Source: an uncultured Oscillospiraceae bacterium
GTDB taxonomy: Bacteria > Bacillota > Clostridia > Oscillospirales > Ruminococcaceae
DNA: 64,000 nt
Assembly (NCBI GenBank): GCA_934526065.1
Contig: CAKSZX010000005.1
Coordinates: 1 to 64,000, forward strand
Direction of reading: 5' to 3'
Shown here: in pieces, positions 8,828 to 17,622 of the stretch
How the letters are laid out: every line of letters starts with the position of its first letter
Position numbering within the stretch: position 1 is the stretch's first letter
Program-made: the position numbers and the translations under genes
Notes under the pieces: model-generated
The model's database searches: none
Seen by the model: the letters and a program-made list of their open reading frames with translations, nothing else
Told to the model about the DNA's origin: nothing

Positions 8828-9379
8828 ATGCTTGAACAAACAATGGTTTTACACTGCCGGAGCGTTATGGCCGGTATAAAAACCGCAAATCTGTTTTCCT
8901 ACAAGTTCACCGACAGAAAAGAGCTTACGGATGAAATCCGCCGCCTTAACGGTGTTTGCGTGCCAAAGGGCCTTAGGATTGTGATTTTAAGCATGTCCGA
9001 AGATCGTGCCCTTATCTACGCTTACAGAATTTCCAAACTCCGAGAAGATTTTAAAGACCGGCTTGCAAACAGCATGCTTACACGGCGCAGTTATTCTGTT
9101 GACTGCCCGGAAACATGTATAAAGCAGTTGGCCGAAAAAATCCGCCCCGGCTGTGACTTTCCCCACGAAATCGGGCTTTTCCTGGGTTATCCCCCGGAAG
9201 ATGTGTATGGTTTTATAACAAACCATGCAGATTGTGCCAAATGCGTGGGGGCCTGGAAGGTTTACGGCGATGAGGATCGGGCAAAAAAGAAATTCCGGCA
9301 GTATGAAAAATGCAAAAAAGTCTATTGCAAATACTATTCAAGGTTTAATTCTTTCGGTCAGCTTGTTGTAGCTGTCTGA
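8828..9379 (+). CDS. DUF3793 family protein
   Basis: A 183-residue Clostridia-type protein matching DUF3793 from memory. The hallmark C-terminal stretch is present: CDFPHEIGLFLGYPPEDVYG, then FITNHADCAKCVGAWKVYGD and a Cys-rich basic tail. Function is unknown. The conserved Cys residues (including DCAKC) suggest metal or Fe-S binding or a link with iron. It is followed after 26 bp by a flavodoxin gene and preceded by two DtxR-like palindromes, which argues for expression under iron limitation. AAAGGAGG lies 9 bases upstream of the start. Confidence 0.85.
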   Translation: MLEQTMVLHCRSVMAGIKTANLFSYKFTDRKELTDEIRRLNGVCVPKGLRIVILSMSEDRALIYAYRISKLREDFKDRLANSMLTRRSYSVDCPETCIKQLAEKIRPGCDFPHEIGLFLGYPPEDVYGFITNHADCAKCVGAWKVYGDEDRAKKKFRQYEKCKKVYCKYYSRFNSFGQLVVAV

Positions 9380-9405
9380 TAAATAATGAAAGGTTGGTTT
9401 TAAAA

Positions 9406-9828
9406 ATGAGTAAAATCGCAGTTGTATATTGGTCAGGTACAGGCAACACAGAGACCATGGCAAACGCCGTTGTTGACGGCGCAAAAGCCGCAGGTGCCCA
9501 TGTGGAATTGTTCACGGCGTCGGAATTCGGCCCGGACAAAATGGATAGCTATGACCGGATTGCTTTCGGTTGCCCTGCAATGGGTTCCGAACAGCTTGAA
9601 GAAAGCGAATTTGAACCTATGTTTTCACGGTGCGAGCCAAAGCTGGCCGGCAAGAAAATAGCACTTTTTGGTTCTTACGCATGGGCAGAGGGCGAATGGA
9701 TGCAGACATGGACCCGGCAGTGTAAAGAAGACGGTGCAGACCTTGCCTGTGAAAGCGTAATCGCTTATGATGCCCCGGATGACGAGGCAATAGAAAAATG
9801 CAAAGCCTTGGGAGCGGCTTTGGCATAA
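9406..9828 (+). CDS. Flavodoxin
   Basis: A 140-residue short-chain flavodoxin, a soluble FMN electron carrier that can replace ferredoxin when iron is scarce. The FMN phosphate loop SGTGNTET is at about residues 10-17, and the second FMN-binding loops are visible as GCPAMGSEQLEE near 54 and GSYAWAEGEWM near 88. The start is MSKIAVV at 9406; the upstream TTG-type alternative at 9394 lacks support. It is co-transcribed with the DUF3793 gene behind DtxR-like operators, which fits iron-limitation induction. Confidence 0.93.
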   Translation: MSKIAVVYWSGTGNTETMANAVVDGAKAAGAHVELFTASEFGPDKMDSYDRIAFGCPAMGSEQLEESEFEPMFSRCEPKLAGKKIALFGSYAWAEGEWMQTWTRQCKEDGADLACESVIAYDAPDDEAIEKCKALGAALA

Positions 9829-9934
9829 TTCAAAAAGCGGCACAGCCGCAAAACTTAATATAAAGTAATGCAGTACTTTATAGTTTATTATCCGAATTTT
9901 ATCCCAATTTAACCTCACTTATATAACCCTAAGC

Positions 9935-9962
9935 AAAGCCGCCGCAAGGCGGTTTTGTTTTT
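9935..9962 (+). terminator. Rho-independent terminator of flavodoxin operon
   Basis: GCCGCC-GCAA-GGCGG followed by TTTTGTTTTT on the plus strand. A smaller hairpin (GCGGC-ACA-GCCGC) lies just after the flavodoxin stop codon at about 9838-9850. Confidence 0.75.
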
Positions 9963-9971
9963 ATAAAATTT

Positions 9972-10001
9972 AAAGGCGCAATCGGTTAAGACTGCGCCTT
10001 T
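9972..10001 (-). terminator. Rho-independent terminator of MATE gene
   Basis: The stem AAAGGCGCA / TGCGCCTTT lies just beyond the MATE stop codon, with A/T-rich flanks on both sides. Confidence 0.65.
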
Positions 10002-10024
10002 ATTTTTGTGTTTATTTATGGGTT

Positions 10025-11395
10025 TTACGCCGATTTTTCTATTTTCTTCAAAGATTTTCTGAACCGGAAAATAAACATTATCGCCGTAAATGTAACCGCT
10101 ATAATATCGGCCACCGGTTCTGCCATATAAACGGCTGTTGTTTTGTCTGCGGTGTAGATGTGTGGCATAATGTAAATAAGCGGTATCAAAAGTATAAATT
10201 TACGCATTACTGCAACGATAATTGAGCAAATGGCATTGCCTGTTGAAACAAATGTCATCTGACAGGCAATCTGAATACCGAATATCAACAAAACCCGGCA
10301 ATAAATACGCAGTGCGTTTGAGGCAAATTCAAGCAAAACAGCGTCGTTTGTAAACATACCCGCAAAAGCGGTTGGCTTTAACATTATAATCCGCCACAGG
10401 GTTGTGGAATAAATCAAGCTGCAAGTCAAAAGCAATTTAAAGCTCTGTTTTACACGGCCGGCATTGCCTGCGCCGTAATTGTAACTTGTTATAGGCTGTG
10501 CTCCCTGTGCAAGACCCTGCAACGGCAACATTGCAAATTGCATAACGCTTGTGAGAATTGTCATAGCGCCTACGGCAACATCTCCGCCGTATTTAAGCAG
10601 TGATGAGTTAAAACAAACGGAAACAATGCTCTCGCTGGACTGCATAACAAATGTTGAAAGCCCTAAGGCGATACAAGGGGTTACATACTTTAAGCCTGTA
10701 ACAAGATTTTCTTTCTTAATTTTAAGTATCGTCTTTTTGCCCGTGAGAAACTTAACAACCCAAACGCAGGAAATGCCCTGTGAGATAATAGTTGCCAAGG
10801 CAGCGCCACGAACGCCCATTTTTAAACCAAAAATAAAAATCGGGTCAAGTACAATATTACAAATCGCACCTATAAGCACAGTCATCATGCCCTCTTTGGC
10901 AAAACCTTGGGCGGTGATAAATGCGTTTAAACCAAGGGTCATTTCAACAAAAATCGTGCCGAGGGCATAAATGCTCATATATGCGGTGGCATAGGGTATT
11001 GTATTTTCACTTGCACCGAAAAGCAAAAGCAAGTCCTTGCTCCAAAGCAACATAACAACCGTCAAAACAGCGGAAATTATAATTTGCATTGTAAAGCAAC
11101 CGCTTAAAATTTTCTCGGCTCCCTTATGATCGCCCCTGCCCATGGCTATGGAGGCTCTCGGTGCGCCGCCGGAGGCCACAAAGGCCGAAAATGCGGATAT
11201 TATCATAATAAGGGGCATACAAACCCCAACGCCGGTAAGGGCAAGGCTGCCGTTTTCAGGCATGTGACCTATGTATATACGGTCAACTATATTGTACAGC
11301 ATATTTACAAGCTGTGCTATAACAGTAGGCACCGCCAATTTAAAAAGCAGTTTGCCTATGGGCTCGGTGCCCAAAAATGTTTTATCCTGTTCCAT
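10025..11395 (-). CDS. MATE-family multidrug efflux protein
   Basis: A 456-residue integral membrane antiporter with about 12 transmembrane segments, expected to export drugs or metabolites using a Na+ or H+ gradient. The N-terminus (GKLLFKLAVPTVIAQLVNML, then YNIVDRIYIGH) is the classic MATE start, and GLAQGAQPITSYNYGA is the conserved central motif. Its start codon lies one base beyond the stop codon of the upstream MarR gene, so the two are translationally linked. The MarR protein probably represses the pair. A deleted relic of a second MATE gene lies at 52.1 kb. Confidence 0.93.
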   Translation of the reverse strand: MEQDKTFLGTEPIGKLLFKLAVPTVIAQLVNMLYNIVDRIYIGHMPENGSLALTGVGVCMPLIMIISAFSAFVASGGAPRASIAMGRGDHKGAEKILSGCFTMQIIISAVLTVVMLLWSKDLLLLFGASENTIPYATAYMSIYALGTIFVEMTLGLNAFITAQGFAKEGMMTVLIGAICNIVLDPIFIFGLKMGVRGAALATIISQGISCVWVVKFLTGKKTILKIKKENLVTGLKYVTPCIALGLSTFVMQSSESIVSVCFNSSLLKYGGDVAVGAMTILTSVMQFAMLPLQGLAQGAQPITSYNYGAGNAGRVKQSFKLLLTCSLIYSTTLWRIIMLKPTAFAGMFTNDAVLLEFASNALRIYCRVLLIFGIQIACQMTFVSTGNAICSIIVAVMRKFILLIPLIYIMPHIYTADKTTAVYMAEPVADIIAVTFTAIMFIFRFRKSLKKIEKSA

Positions 11396-11396
11396 A

Positions 11397-11858
11397 TCAG
11401 ATTTCCTCGTCTTTCTTTTTCCGCTCTGTCATGGCGGCGATATTTTTTTCAAAAATATCAAAACAGTTTTTTAAAATCTCCATATTTTCATGGCTTACTC
11501 CCCAGGTGAGATTTTCAAAAAAAGTTTTTTGTAACTCTCTGCCCCGGCTGATAATCGGCCGAGACTTATCGGTGCAAACAAGTTTTGTAACTCGCCTGTC
11601 CCCCTGTGCCGCCTGCCTTTCAAGATAACCGGCTTTTACCAAATTGTCCACATGGAAAGACACTATCCCCTGTTTCATAAACAGATTTCGGCATATGTCC
11701 TTTGCGGTATTTGCCGACGGATTGTTTGCAACGTACAGTAAAATTCCCACAGCTTTCACAGGCATGTCAATTTGTTTTGCAAGAGGTGTTAAAAATTTCT
11801 CGTAAGCACTGCCGAATTTCTGTACATAGGCATTCATTTGCGTAACGGTCATCATCAT
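11397..11858 (-). CDS. MarR-family transcriptional regulator
   Basis: A 153-residue winged-helix MarR regulator. The DNA-binding helices correspond to ANTAKDICRNLFMKQGIVSFHVDNLVKAG-type sequence around residues 50-80, and the wing carries GDRRVTKLVCTDKSR with the typical D-x-R-R. It is the first gene of an operon with a MATE exporter, the usual arrangement of a drug-responsive repressor with its target. Of three consecutive ATG codons, the first (11858) has the best spacing from AGGAG. The ligand is unknown. Confidence 0.9.
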   Translation of the reverse strand: MMMTVTQMNAYVQKFGSAYEKFLTPLAKQIDMPVKAVGILLYVANNPSANTAKDICRNLFMKQGIVSFHVDNLVKAGYLERQAAQGDRRVTKLVCTDKSRPIISRGRELQKTFFENLTWGVSHENMEILKNCFDIFEKNIAAMTERKKKDEEI

Positions 11859-12072
11859 ACTTCGGGTCTCCTAAATACTTCAATTTTGAACATTCTAATT
11901 TTAGTTCTTTTTGTATATAAAGTCAAGAAAATTTATGTTATATTTTTGTGATAATCTCAAAGGCAAAACATAAGCAATTTTTATACTCCATAAAAATTAT
12001 GTATTTTTATTTTTTTAAAGTAAATTGTAAAATATCGTTAATAAAACACAGAGCAAAAGGAGGCTTTTTATT

Positions 12073-13242
12073 ATGTATGATCAGAAAAAAGCAGTTGAAG
12101 CGGCAAAATCCGGCGCAAAAAAATACGCCGCCCCGGGCCTTGACTATTTAAGGCAGTTTGCCGGCATTGACTGCGGCAGCCGTGATGTGGAGGGCAATGC
12201 AAAAGTAGTTGAAATTATCGACGGTATGCTTAGCCAAATCCAGGGTATTAAAATCGAGCATCATTTCTTTGAGGGATACGGAATTAACATTGTGGCAAAA
12301 TTAACCCCTGAAAATCCAACCGGCAAAATAATTTTAAACGCCCACACAGACACAGTGTTTAAAAAAGGGCAAGCCGAAGAATTTCCTTTCCGCATTGACG
12401 GCGACACAGCTTACGGTTTGGGAATTATAGACTGCAAAGGCGGTATAGTTGTTGCCATACATGCTGTAAAAGTTATGCAGGAGGCAGGTATGCTGCCGAA
12501 TAAAGAAATCGTTTTCATCTTTAACTGCGATGAGGAAATCGGCTCTCCCACCGGTCACCAAACCTTTGACAAAGAATGTCCCGGTGCAGAGGCCTGTTTC
12601 GTATTTGAACCTTCCAGATTGGAGGACGGCGTTCTCACATCAAGAAAAGGTTCCGGCTCAATCACCATTGATGTAACGGGCAAAAAGGCTCATTCCGGCG
12701 TAAACTATCTTGACGGCCGCAGTGCGATAATGGAAGTGGCTCACAGAATGATGCTTTTGTATGAAAGCAACATAAACGATAGGGGCATTCAATTCAATGT
12801 AGGGCCGGTTGTAAACGATGACCCTGCAAATGTTGTCTCCGGCCATGCAAGTGCAAAAGTTTCCGTACGTGTGGCAAATAAGGCGGATATGGACACAGTT
12901 GAAGAAATAGTTAAAAAGGTAAACGACGCACCGCCATACATTCCGGACACAATCACAAAAGTTACCGTAGATCGTTTCTCCGTTCCTTTTACAAGAACGG
13001 AAGAGGGAGTTAAACTCTACGAAAAAGTCCGCCGGGCAGGTCAGCTTTTAGGCAAGGATTTGCCGGAGCAAACCACAGGCGGCGGCAGCGACGCAAACTA
13101 CATCAGCTTTATGGGTATTCCATGCGTTGACGCTCTCGGCCCATATATGTATGAGATACACTCAACCAACGAACACATGAGAATTTCTTCAATAGAAGAA
13201 AAAATAGCGTTGTTTGCGGTTGTTTTAAGCCAAATGGAATGA
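12073..13242 (+). CDS. M20 metallopeptidase (CPG2/ArgE-DapE type)
   Basis: A 389-residue di-zinc M20 exopeptidase or deacylase. The metal-site motifs are NAHTDTVF at residues 89-96 (His91, Asp93), GIIDCKGG near 117-124 (bridging Asp120), DEEIGS at 153-158 (general base Glu and ligand) and the C-terminal His in EIHSTNEH. The pattern is closest to glutamate carboxypeptidase (CPG2)-type enzymes, which release C-terminal amino acids or cleave acyl groups. AAAGGAGG precedes the start. It forms an apparent operon with the YfcC-type transporter 77 bp downstream, suggesting import then cytoplasmic cleavage of a peptide or acyl-amino acid. Confidence 0.9.
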   Translation: MYDQKKAVEAAKSGAKKYAAPGLDYLRQFAGIDCGSRDVEGNAKVVEIIDGMLSQIQGIKIEHHFFEGYGINIVAKLTPENPTGKIILNAHTDTVFKKGQAEEFPFRIDGDTAYGLGIIDCKGGIVVAIHAVKVMQEAGMLPNKEIVFIFNCDEEIGSPTGHQTFDKECPGAEACFVFEPSRLEDGVLTSRKGSGSITIDVTGKKAHSGVNYLDGRSAIMEVAHRMMLLYESNINDRGIQFNVGPVVNDDPANVVSGHASAKVSVRVANKADMDTVEEIVKKVNDAPPYIPDTITKVTVDRFSVPFTRTEEGVKLYEKVRRAGQLLGKDLPEQTTGGGSDANYISFMGIPCVDALGPYMYEIHSTNEHMRISSIEEKIALFAVVLSQME

Positions 13243-13319
13243 CAAAGAAATTGAACATTGCCCTCTCGGCAAAGTCGGTTTGTAAAAGAGGATAAAATAA
13301 ATATTAGGAGGAAAAATTT

Positions 13320-14702
13320 ATGGCTGAAAAAGCAAAAGGGACAAAGAAAAAATTTCAAGTGCCTCATATTCTTGTAATTATCGGTATAATTGTTTTGGTA
13401 GCCTGCCTGCGGACATATATCGCCCCCGTAGGTGAGTTCGATTTGGACGAGGCGGGAAACGCAATTGCCGGTACATATCACGCCGTTGAGCGCACAACCG
13501 TAAGCCCGTGGCAAGCATTGCTTATGGTAAAAAAAGGCATAGAAAACGCGGCATCTATGATTTCGCTTATGCTTATAGGCGGCGGTTCCATAGCTTGTAT
13601 TGTAGGCACCGGCGCTTTTGACGATATTTTAAATTACGGTGTTTTCAAACTTTCCGACCGATCGGTTACAGTGCTTGTGCCGTCAATAGTTGTGCTTATG
13701 GGTCTTTTGGGCTCTTTTGCCGGCACAGACTCTATGATAGCTTTCGTCACCGTAGGTCTTGTTATATGCAAACGCCTGCACCTGGACAGAATTTGCGCCA
13801 TGGGTATGTTTTACTTAGGCTATTTGGTGGGTATGGGCGCAACCTTTACCGGCATGATTACCATGCAGCTTATGGCCGGGGTTGAACCTATGAGCGGTAT
13901 GGGCGTCAGAATGATTATTTGGGCTGTTTTTGTAGGCCTTAACGCCTGGTGGTGTACCAGATATGCCAAGAAAATAAGCGCCGACCCGTCAAAGAGCTAC
14001 TGCGGCGGCGTTATGCACCCGGATGAAGATATGGAAGAAATAAAAGAGGCCAAATTCCCTCTCCGCGGTATTATTGTGGTTTTGGTTATGTTCGGTATCT
14101 ACGGCTTCTATGCGATTGCCAACAACAAGTGGGGCTGGGATCAGTCTTATTTGGTGGCATTGCAAATTATATTGGCTTATGCTACGGGGCTTATTTATCA
14201 CCAGGATTTGAACAAAATTTCCAAAAACTTTTTCAAAGGTGCCTGTGACATGGGCGGCATATCCCTTATAATGGGCGTTGCCAGGGTTATCGGTTTTGTT
14301 CTCACCCAGGGTCATGTAATGCACACATTGGCAAATTGGGCGGCGAATATTATCGGTGGTTCGGGCCTTGCATTGGCCGGTGCGGGATTGTTTATATTCA
14401 CATTGGTATTCAACTTCCTTATTCCGTCAAGAACCTCAAAAATGGCCATTATGTTCCCGGTTTTAATTCCTATCGGCGATGTTTGCGGCCTTTCAAGACA
14501 GGTTGTTGCCCTTGCCTACCAGTACGGCGACTCTATTTCCAACACATTGACCCCTATGTCCGGCCCTCTTGTAGGCGCATTGGGTCTTGCGGATGTTTCC
14601 TATGACAAGTGGCTTAAATACTCGGCTCCTCTTATGGGCATTTATGCGGTTATATCAATAGCTGTTGTGGCATTTTTGGCCTCTATCGGATATGTAGGCT
14701 AA
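13320..14702 (+). CDS. YfcC-family transporter (DcuC/AbgT-like ion transporter superfamily)
   Basis: A 460-residue membrane protein with about 12 transmembrane helices. The N-terminus (KKFQVPHILVIIGIIVLVAC followed by an APVGEFD-type loop) matches the YfcC/C4-dicarboxylate anaerobic carrier group. Conserved polar helix segments include GSFAGTDSMIAF near 137 and FLIPSRTSKMAIMFP near 366. YfcC proteins are poorly characterised secondary transporters, variously linked to amino acids, peptides or dicarboxylates. The upstream peptidase suggests an acyl-amino acid or dipeptide substrate here. TAGGAGG lies just upstream of the start. Confidence 0.87.
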   Translation: MAEKAKGTKKKFQVPHILVIIGIIVLVACLRTYIAPVGEFDLDEAGNAIAGTYHAVERTTVSPWQALLMVKKGIENAASMISLMLIGGGSIACIVGTGAFDDILNYGVFKLSDRSVTVLVPSIVVLMGLLGSFAGTDSMIAFVTVGLVICKRLHLDRICAMGMFYLGYLVGMGATFTGMITMQLMAGVEPMSGMGVRMIIWAVFVGLNAWWCTRYAKKISADPSKSYCGGVMHPDEDMEEIKEAKFPLRGIIVVLVMFGIYGFYAIANNKWGWDQSYLVALQIILAYATGLIYHQDLNKISKNFFKGACDMGGISLIMGVARVIGFVLTQGHVMHTLANWAANIIGGSGLALAGAGLFIFTLVFNFLIPSRTSKMAIMFPVLIPIGDVCGLSRQVVALAYQYGDSISNTLTPMSGPLVGALGLADVSYDKWLKYSAPLMGIYAVISIAVVAFLASIGYVG

Positions 14703-14745
14703 TCCTTATAATCACCTTACTAAACATAATAAGTTTTCTCACCAA

Positions 14746-14774
14746 AAAGGCGGCTTGTTACAGGCCGCCTTTTA
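14746..14774 (+). terminator. Rho-independent terminator of peptidase-transporter operon
   Basis: AAAGGCGGC / GCCGCCTTTT stem with a TTTTAATG tail, located 44 bp after the transporter stop codon. Confidence 0.8.
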
Positions 14775-14862
14775 ATGTGTAGAAATCTTAACTATTTGTC
14801 CGTAGATTTTACGCTGTCCCTGTGATATAATTCCTTATATACTTTTATTATATAGGTGAACC

Positions 14863-16593
14863 ATGAACAATCAAAGCAAAAAAAGAATAAAAATATTCAC
14901 CCTTGGCTTTGCCGTAGGACTTTTAATATTTTTTGCCATTTACGGTTTCGGCGTTGTAAATGTGCAAAATGATAGTTTTTTGATAAACGGATACATTGAA
15001 AAAGACATAGCTCAGCACTATCGGGGCTGGGTTCTTTTCAGAAACAGCCCATGGCAGTTTCCCCTTGGGGTAGGGCAGAATTTGGCATATCCCTACGGCA
15101 CGGCGGTGTCTTATACCGATTCAATACCGCTGTTTGCAATATTTTTTAAAATATTCAGGAGCATATTGCCACAAACTTTTCAATACTTCGGTATTTTTGT
15201 GATGCTCTGCTTTGGCTTGCAAGGGGGCTTCGGCGCTTTACTTGTAAGTTTGTTTGTGGAAAGCCGGGCTTTTACTACACTTTCCGCCGGCACATTCTGC
15301 CTTATGCCGGCGCTTATAGAAAGACGGTTTAGGCATTGCGGTTTAACGGCGCAGTTTTTAATTCTGCGGTGTCTGTATTTTTATTTTAAAAACAAAGGCA
15401 AAACCGATTTTAAAGCCCTTCTGCCGTTTTTTGTGATAAACCGGCTGTCAATTACAATACACCCATATTTTTTGCCCTTTACATTCGGCATAATGTTTGC
15501 CTTTTGTTTGGAAAATTTCTTTATGACAAAAGAAAAATTAAAGCCTGTTCTGTACATAATTTCAAGTATGGCTTTGACAGTTTTTGTGGGATGGATAATC
15601 GGTGCTTTTTACATCAAAGGTGAGATGGCCGCATACGGTTACGGCGTATTCAGTTTTAATTTAAACTCTTTCTATAATCCCCAAAGTAAAGGTTTTTCAA
15701 ATTGGTCAAAATTCATCGGTGTCAGACCATTCAATAATGTTTATCAAATAGAAGGTTTTGGTTACCTTGGCTTAGGTTTTATAGCACTTATCCCTGTTGC
15801 CTGTATAGTCTATTTGCTAACATATAAAATATCCGTTTTCAAAAAAATTTGGGAATTTATAAAAAATAATTTCGGCATCATCTTTTCGACTGTTGCCCTG
15901 TTTATATTTGCAATAGGCGACAACATAACATTCGGCGGCCTTAATATATTTCATATTCCTTTCCCCCAGCCGTTGATAGATAACTTCTTTTGCATTTTCC
16001 GTGCCAACGGCAGATTTGCATGGCTTTTGCTTTACCTGATACTTTTGTTTATCCTGTACGGCATTTCCCTTATCAAATTAAAGCACTTGCCGGAAATTGC
16101 CATCGCTCTTATGCTTATTTTGCAGGTTTGGGATATAAGCGGTGCCCTCATATCAAAACACGCATATTTCACCGGCAAAGAAGGAGATTTACAGGGTCAA
16201 GTAGTATCAAACAATATGAAAAATGAATTTTGGAATGACTTAATCGAAAATTATGATGTATTTTTCAACTATGCCGGAGCCTACTACATTGATTTACCTG
16301 TTAAAGCCGGCAAGGCAGGCAAAGCGGTAAACGGAGATTTTACCGCAAGAATAGACCGTGAAAAATATGCAGAAACTCAATCTGCCGTAAGAAAATCATT
16401 TTCCGACGGCACGGCAGATGAAAAATCCGTAATGCTTACCGACGACAACCCAACAGAAAACGGCATTATAACAAAAACAAGCCCTTACAGCGTTTATAAA
16501 GTTGACGGAGTGTATGTAACCTGCCAAAGGGTTTTCACCGCAAAAGACCTCACCTCCTACACAGATGAAAATTTTGAAATAATAAAAGAATAG
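14863..16593 (+). CDS. Large multi-pass membrane protein (DUF6311-like)
   Basis: A 576-residue protein with about 11 hydrophobic segments, followed by a soluble C-terminal region of about 130 residues outside the membrane core. An acidic/His loop after the first helix (NDSFLINGYIEKDIAQHYRG, with the ASP-His near 50) resembles the first periplasmic loop of GT-C glycosyltransferases and of proteins annotated DUF6311, to which I assign it tentatively. It may transfer a lipid-linked sugar, but no acceptor or donor is indicated. It seems monocistronic, with a terminator at 16605-16633. The translation start has only a weak Shine-Dalgarno site (TAGGTG). Confidence 0.65.
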   Translation: MNNQSKKRIKIFTLGFAVGLLIFFAIYGFGVVNVQNDSFLINGYIEKDIAQHYRGWVLFRNSPWQFPLGVGQNLAYPYGTAVSYTDSIPLFAIFFKIFRSILPQTFQYFGIFVMLCFGLQGGFGALLVSLFVESRAFTTLSAGTFCLMPALIERRFRHCGLTAQFLILRCLYFYFKNKGKTDFKALLPFFVINRLSITIHPYFLPFTFGIMFAFCLENFFMTKEKLKPVLYIISSMALTVFVGWIIGAFYIKGEMAAYGYGVFSFNLNSFYNPQSKGFSNWSKFIGVRPFNNVYQIEGFGYLGLGFIALIPVACIVYLLTYKISVFKKIWEFIKNNFGIIFSTVALFIFAIGDNITFGGLNIFHIPFPQPLIDNFFCIFRANGRFAWLLLYLILLFILYGISLIKLKHLPEIAIALMLILQVWDISGALISKHAYFTGKEGDLQGQVVSNNMKNEFWNDLIENYDVFFNYAGAYYIDLPVKAGKAGKAVNGDFTARIDREKYAETQSAVRKSFSDGTADEKSVMLTDDNPTENGIITKTSPYSVYKVDGVYVTCQRVFTAKDLTSYTDENFEIIKE

Positions 16594-16604
16594 TCAACCA
16601 TAAT

Positions 16605-16633
16605 ACCCCGCCGGAAAAACAACCGACGGGGTT
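16605..16633 (+). terminator. Rho-independent terminator
   Basis: ACCCCGCCGG / CCGACGGGGT stem (one mismatch) with a TTATTG tail after the DUF6311-like gene. Confidence 0.7.
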
Positions 16634-16755
16634 ATTGTATAAAGCGCACAAAATACCACCTGATTATTTTACGGCTAAACCGAAAAATTTATTTTATTTT
16701 TCACATTCCGGCTTTATAATTAAATTATATAAATATTTTTACGGAGAATGTTAAA

Positions 16756-17592
16756 ATGAAAAAAACACTTGTAATAGGCCACAGAGGCACGGCTCATCTT
16801 GGCCCGCAAAATACAAAAGCCGCATTTTTAATTGCAAAAGACTGCAAGGCAGACGGAATCGAAACCGACTTGCAGCTTACACTTGACAATAAAATTGTAA
16901 TAAATCACAATTGGTTTATTGACGATAATTCAAACGGCAGCGGCGCTGTTTGTTCCCTTACTTATGATGAACTTAGTAAATACGACTACGGCGCATACAA
17001 AGACGAAAAATTTAAGGGCGAAAAGATCTTAACCCTTGAAGAACTTTTGGAAATTGTAAAGGATTTTAAAATTATAAATCTTGAACTTAAAAGCCGGTTA
17101 AAAAAGGAATACCCATTTGCCAAAACCGCCGCAGACACTGTTGATAAAATGGGGCTTACAGACAAGGTTATCTTCTCATCCTTTGATGTTGACCTTATGC
17201 GCCAAATAAAACAGTATAACCCTAAATTTAAAGTGGGCATTCTCACAATGCCGGACCACATAAACAAGCGCTTTCGTGAAATGGGTGCTTATTTCCTTTC
17301 GGCCTACCCTGTTGCAGACCCGGACGCCGCCCTTGCGGATATTAACAAAGACATTCCTTGGACCCGTTTTATCGACGAGCTTGATTTTAAGCCGGACTGC
17401 TTCCACCCGGATTACCACAGCGTATTAAACGACGAACATTTGGTAGAAGAAATGCACAAGCGTGGTTTAAAGGTAAATCCATACACATGTGACGACCCTG
17501 AGGATATGAAAAAACTTATTGCCGCCGGCTGCGACGGAATAATCTCCAACCGCCCGGATATTTTGTACAAGGTTGTAAACGGCGAAATTTAA
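16756..17592 (+). CDS. Glycerophosphodiester phosphodiesterase (GDPD)
   Basis: A 278-residue TIM-barrel GDPD-family enzyme, normally hydrolysing glycerophosphodiesters to glycerol-3-phosphate and an alcohol. Catalytic residues are visible: HRG at 9-11, QNT...AF at about 18-24, E36 and D38 in GIETDLQ, and H51 in INHNW. Strand motifs NLELKSR near 113 and CDGIISNRPDIL at the C-terminus are typical. There is no signal peptide, so it is cytoplasmic. It is followed after 30 bp by a PLP-dependent decarboxylase gene with its own Shine-Dalgarno site, an unusual pairing. Confidence 0.9.
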   Translation: MKKTLVIGHRGTAHLGPQNTKAAFLIAKDCKADGIETDLQLTLDNKIVINHNWFIDDNSNGSGAVCSLTYDELSKYDYGAYKDEKFKGEKILTLEELLEIVKDFKIINLELKSRLKKEYPFAKTAADTVDKMGLTDKVIFSSFDVDLMRQIKQYNPKFKVGILTMPDHINKRFREMGAYFLSAYPVADPDAALADINKDIPWTRFIDELDFKPDCFHPDYHSVLNDEHLVEEMHKRGLKVNPYTCDDPEDMKKLIAAGCDGIISNRPDILYKVVNGEI

Positions 17593-17622
17593 TTTTATAA
17601 AACATAAAAAGGAGATTTAAAA

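Noticed and set aside
9838..9850. Short hairpin after the flavodoxin gene as the main terminator
   Set aside because: The stem is five pairs and no T run follows; the better terminator is at 9935-9962.
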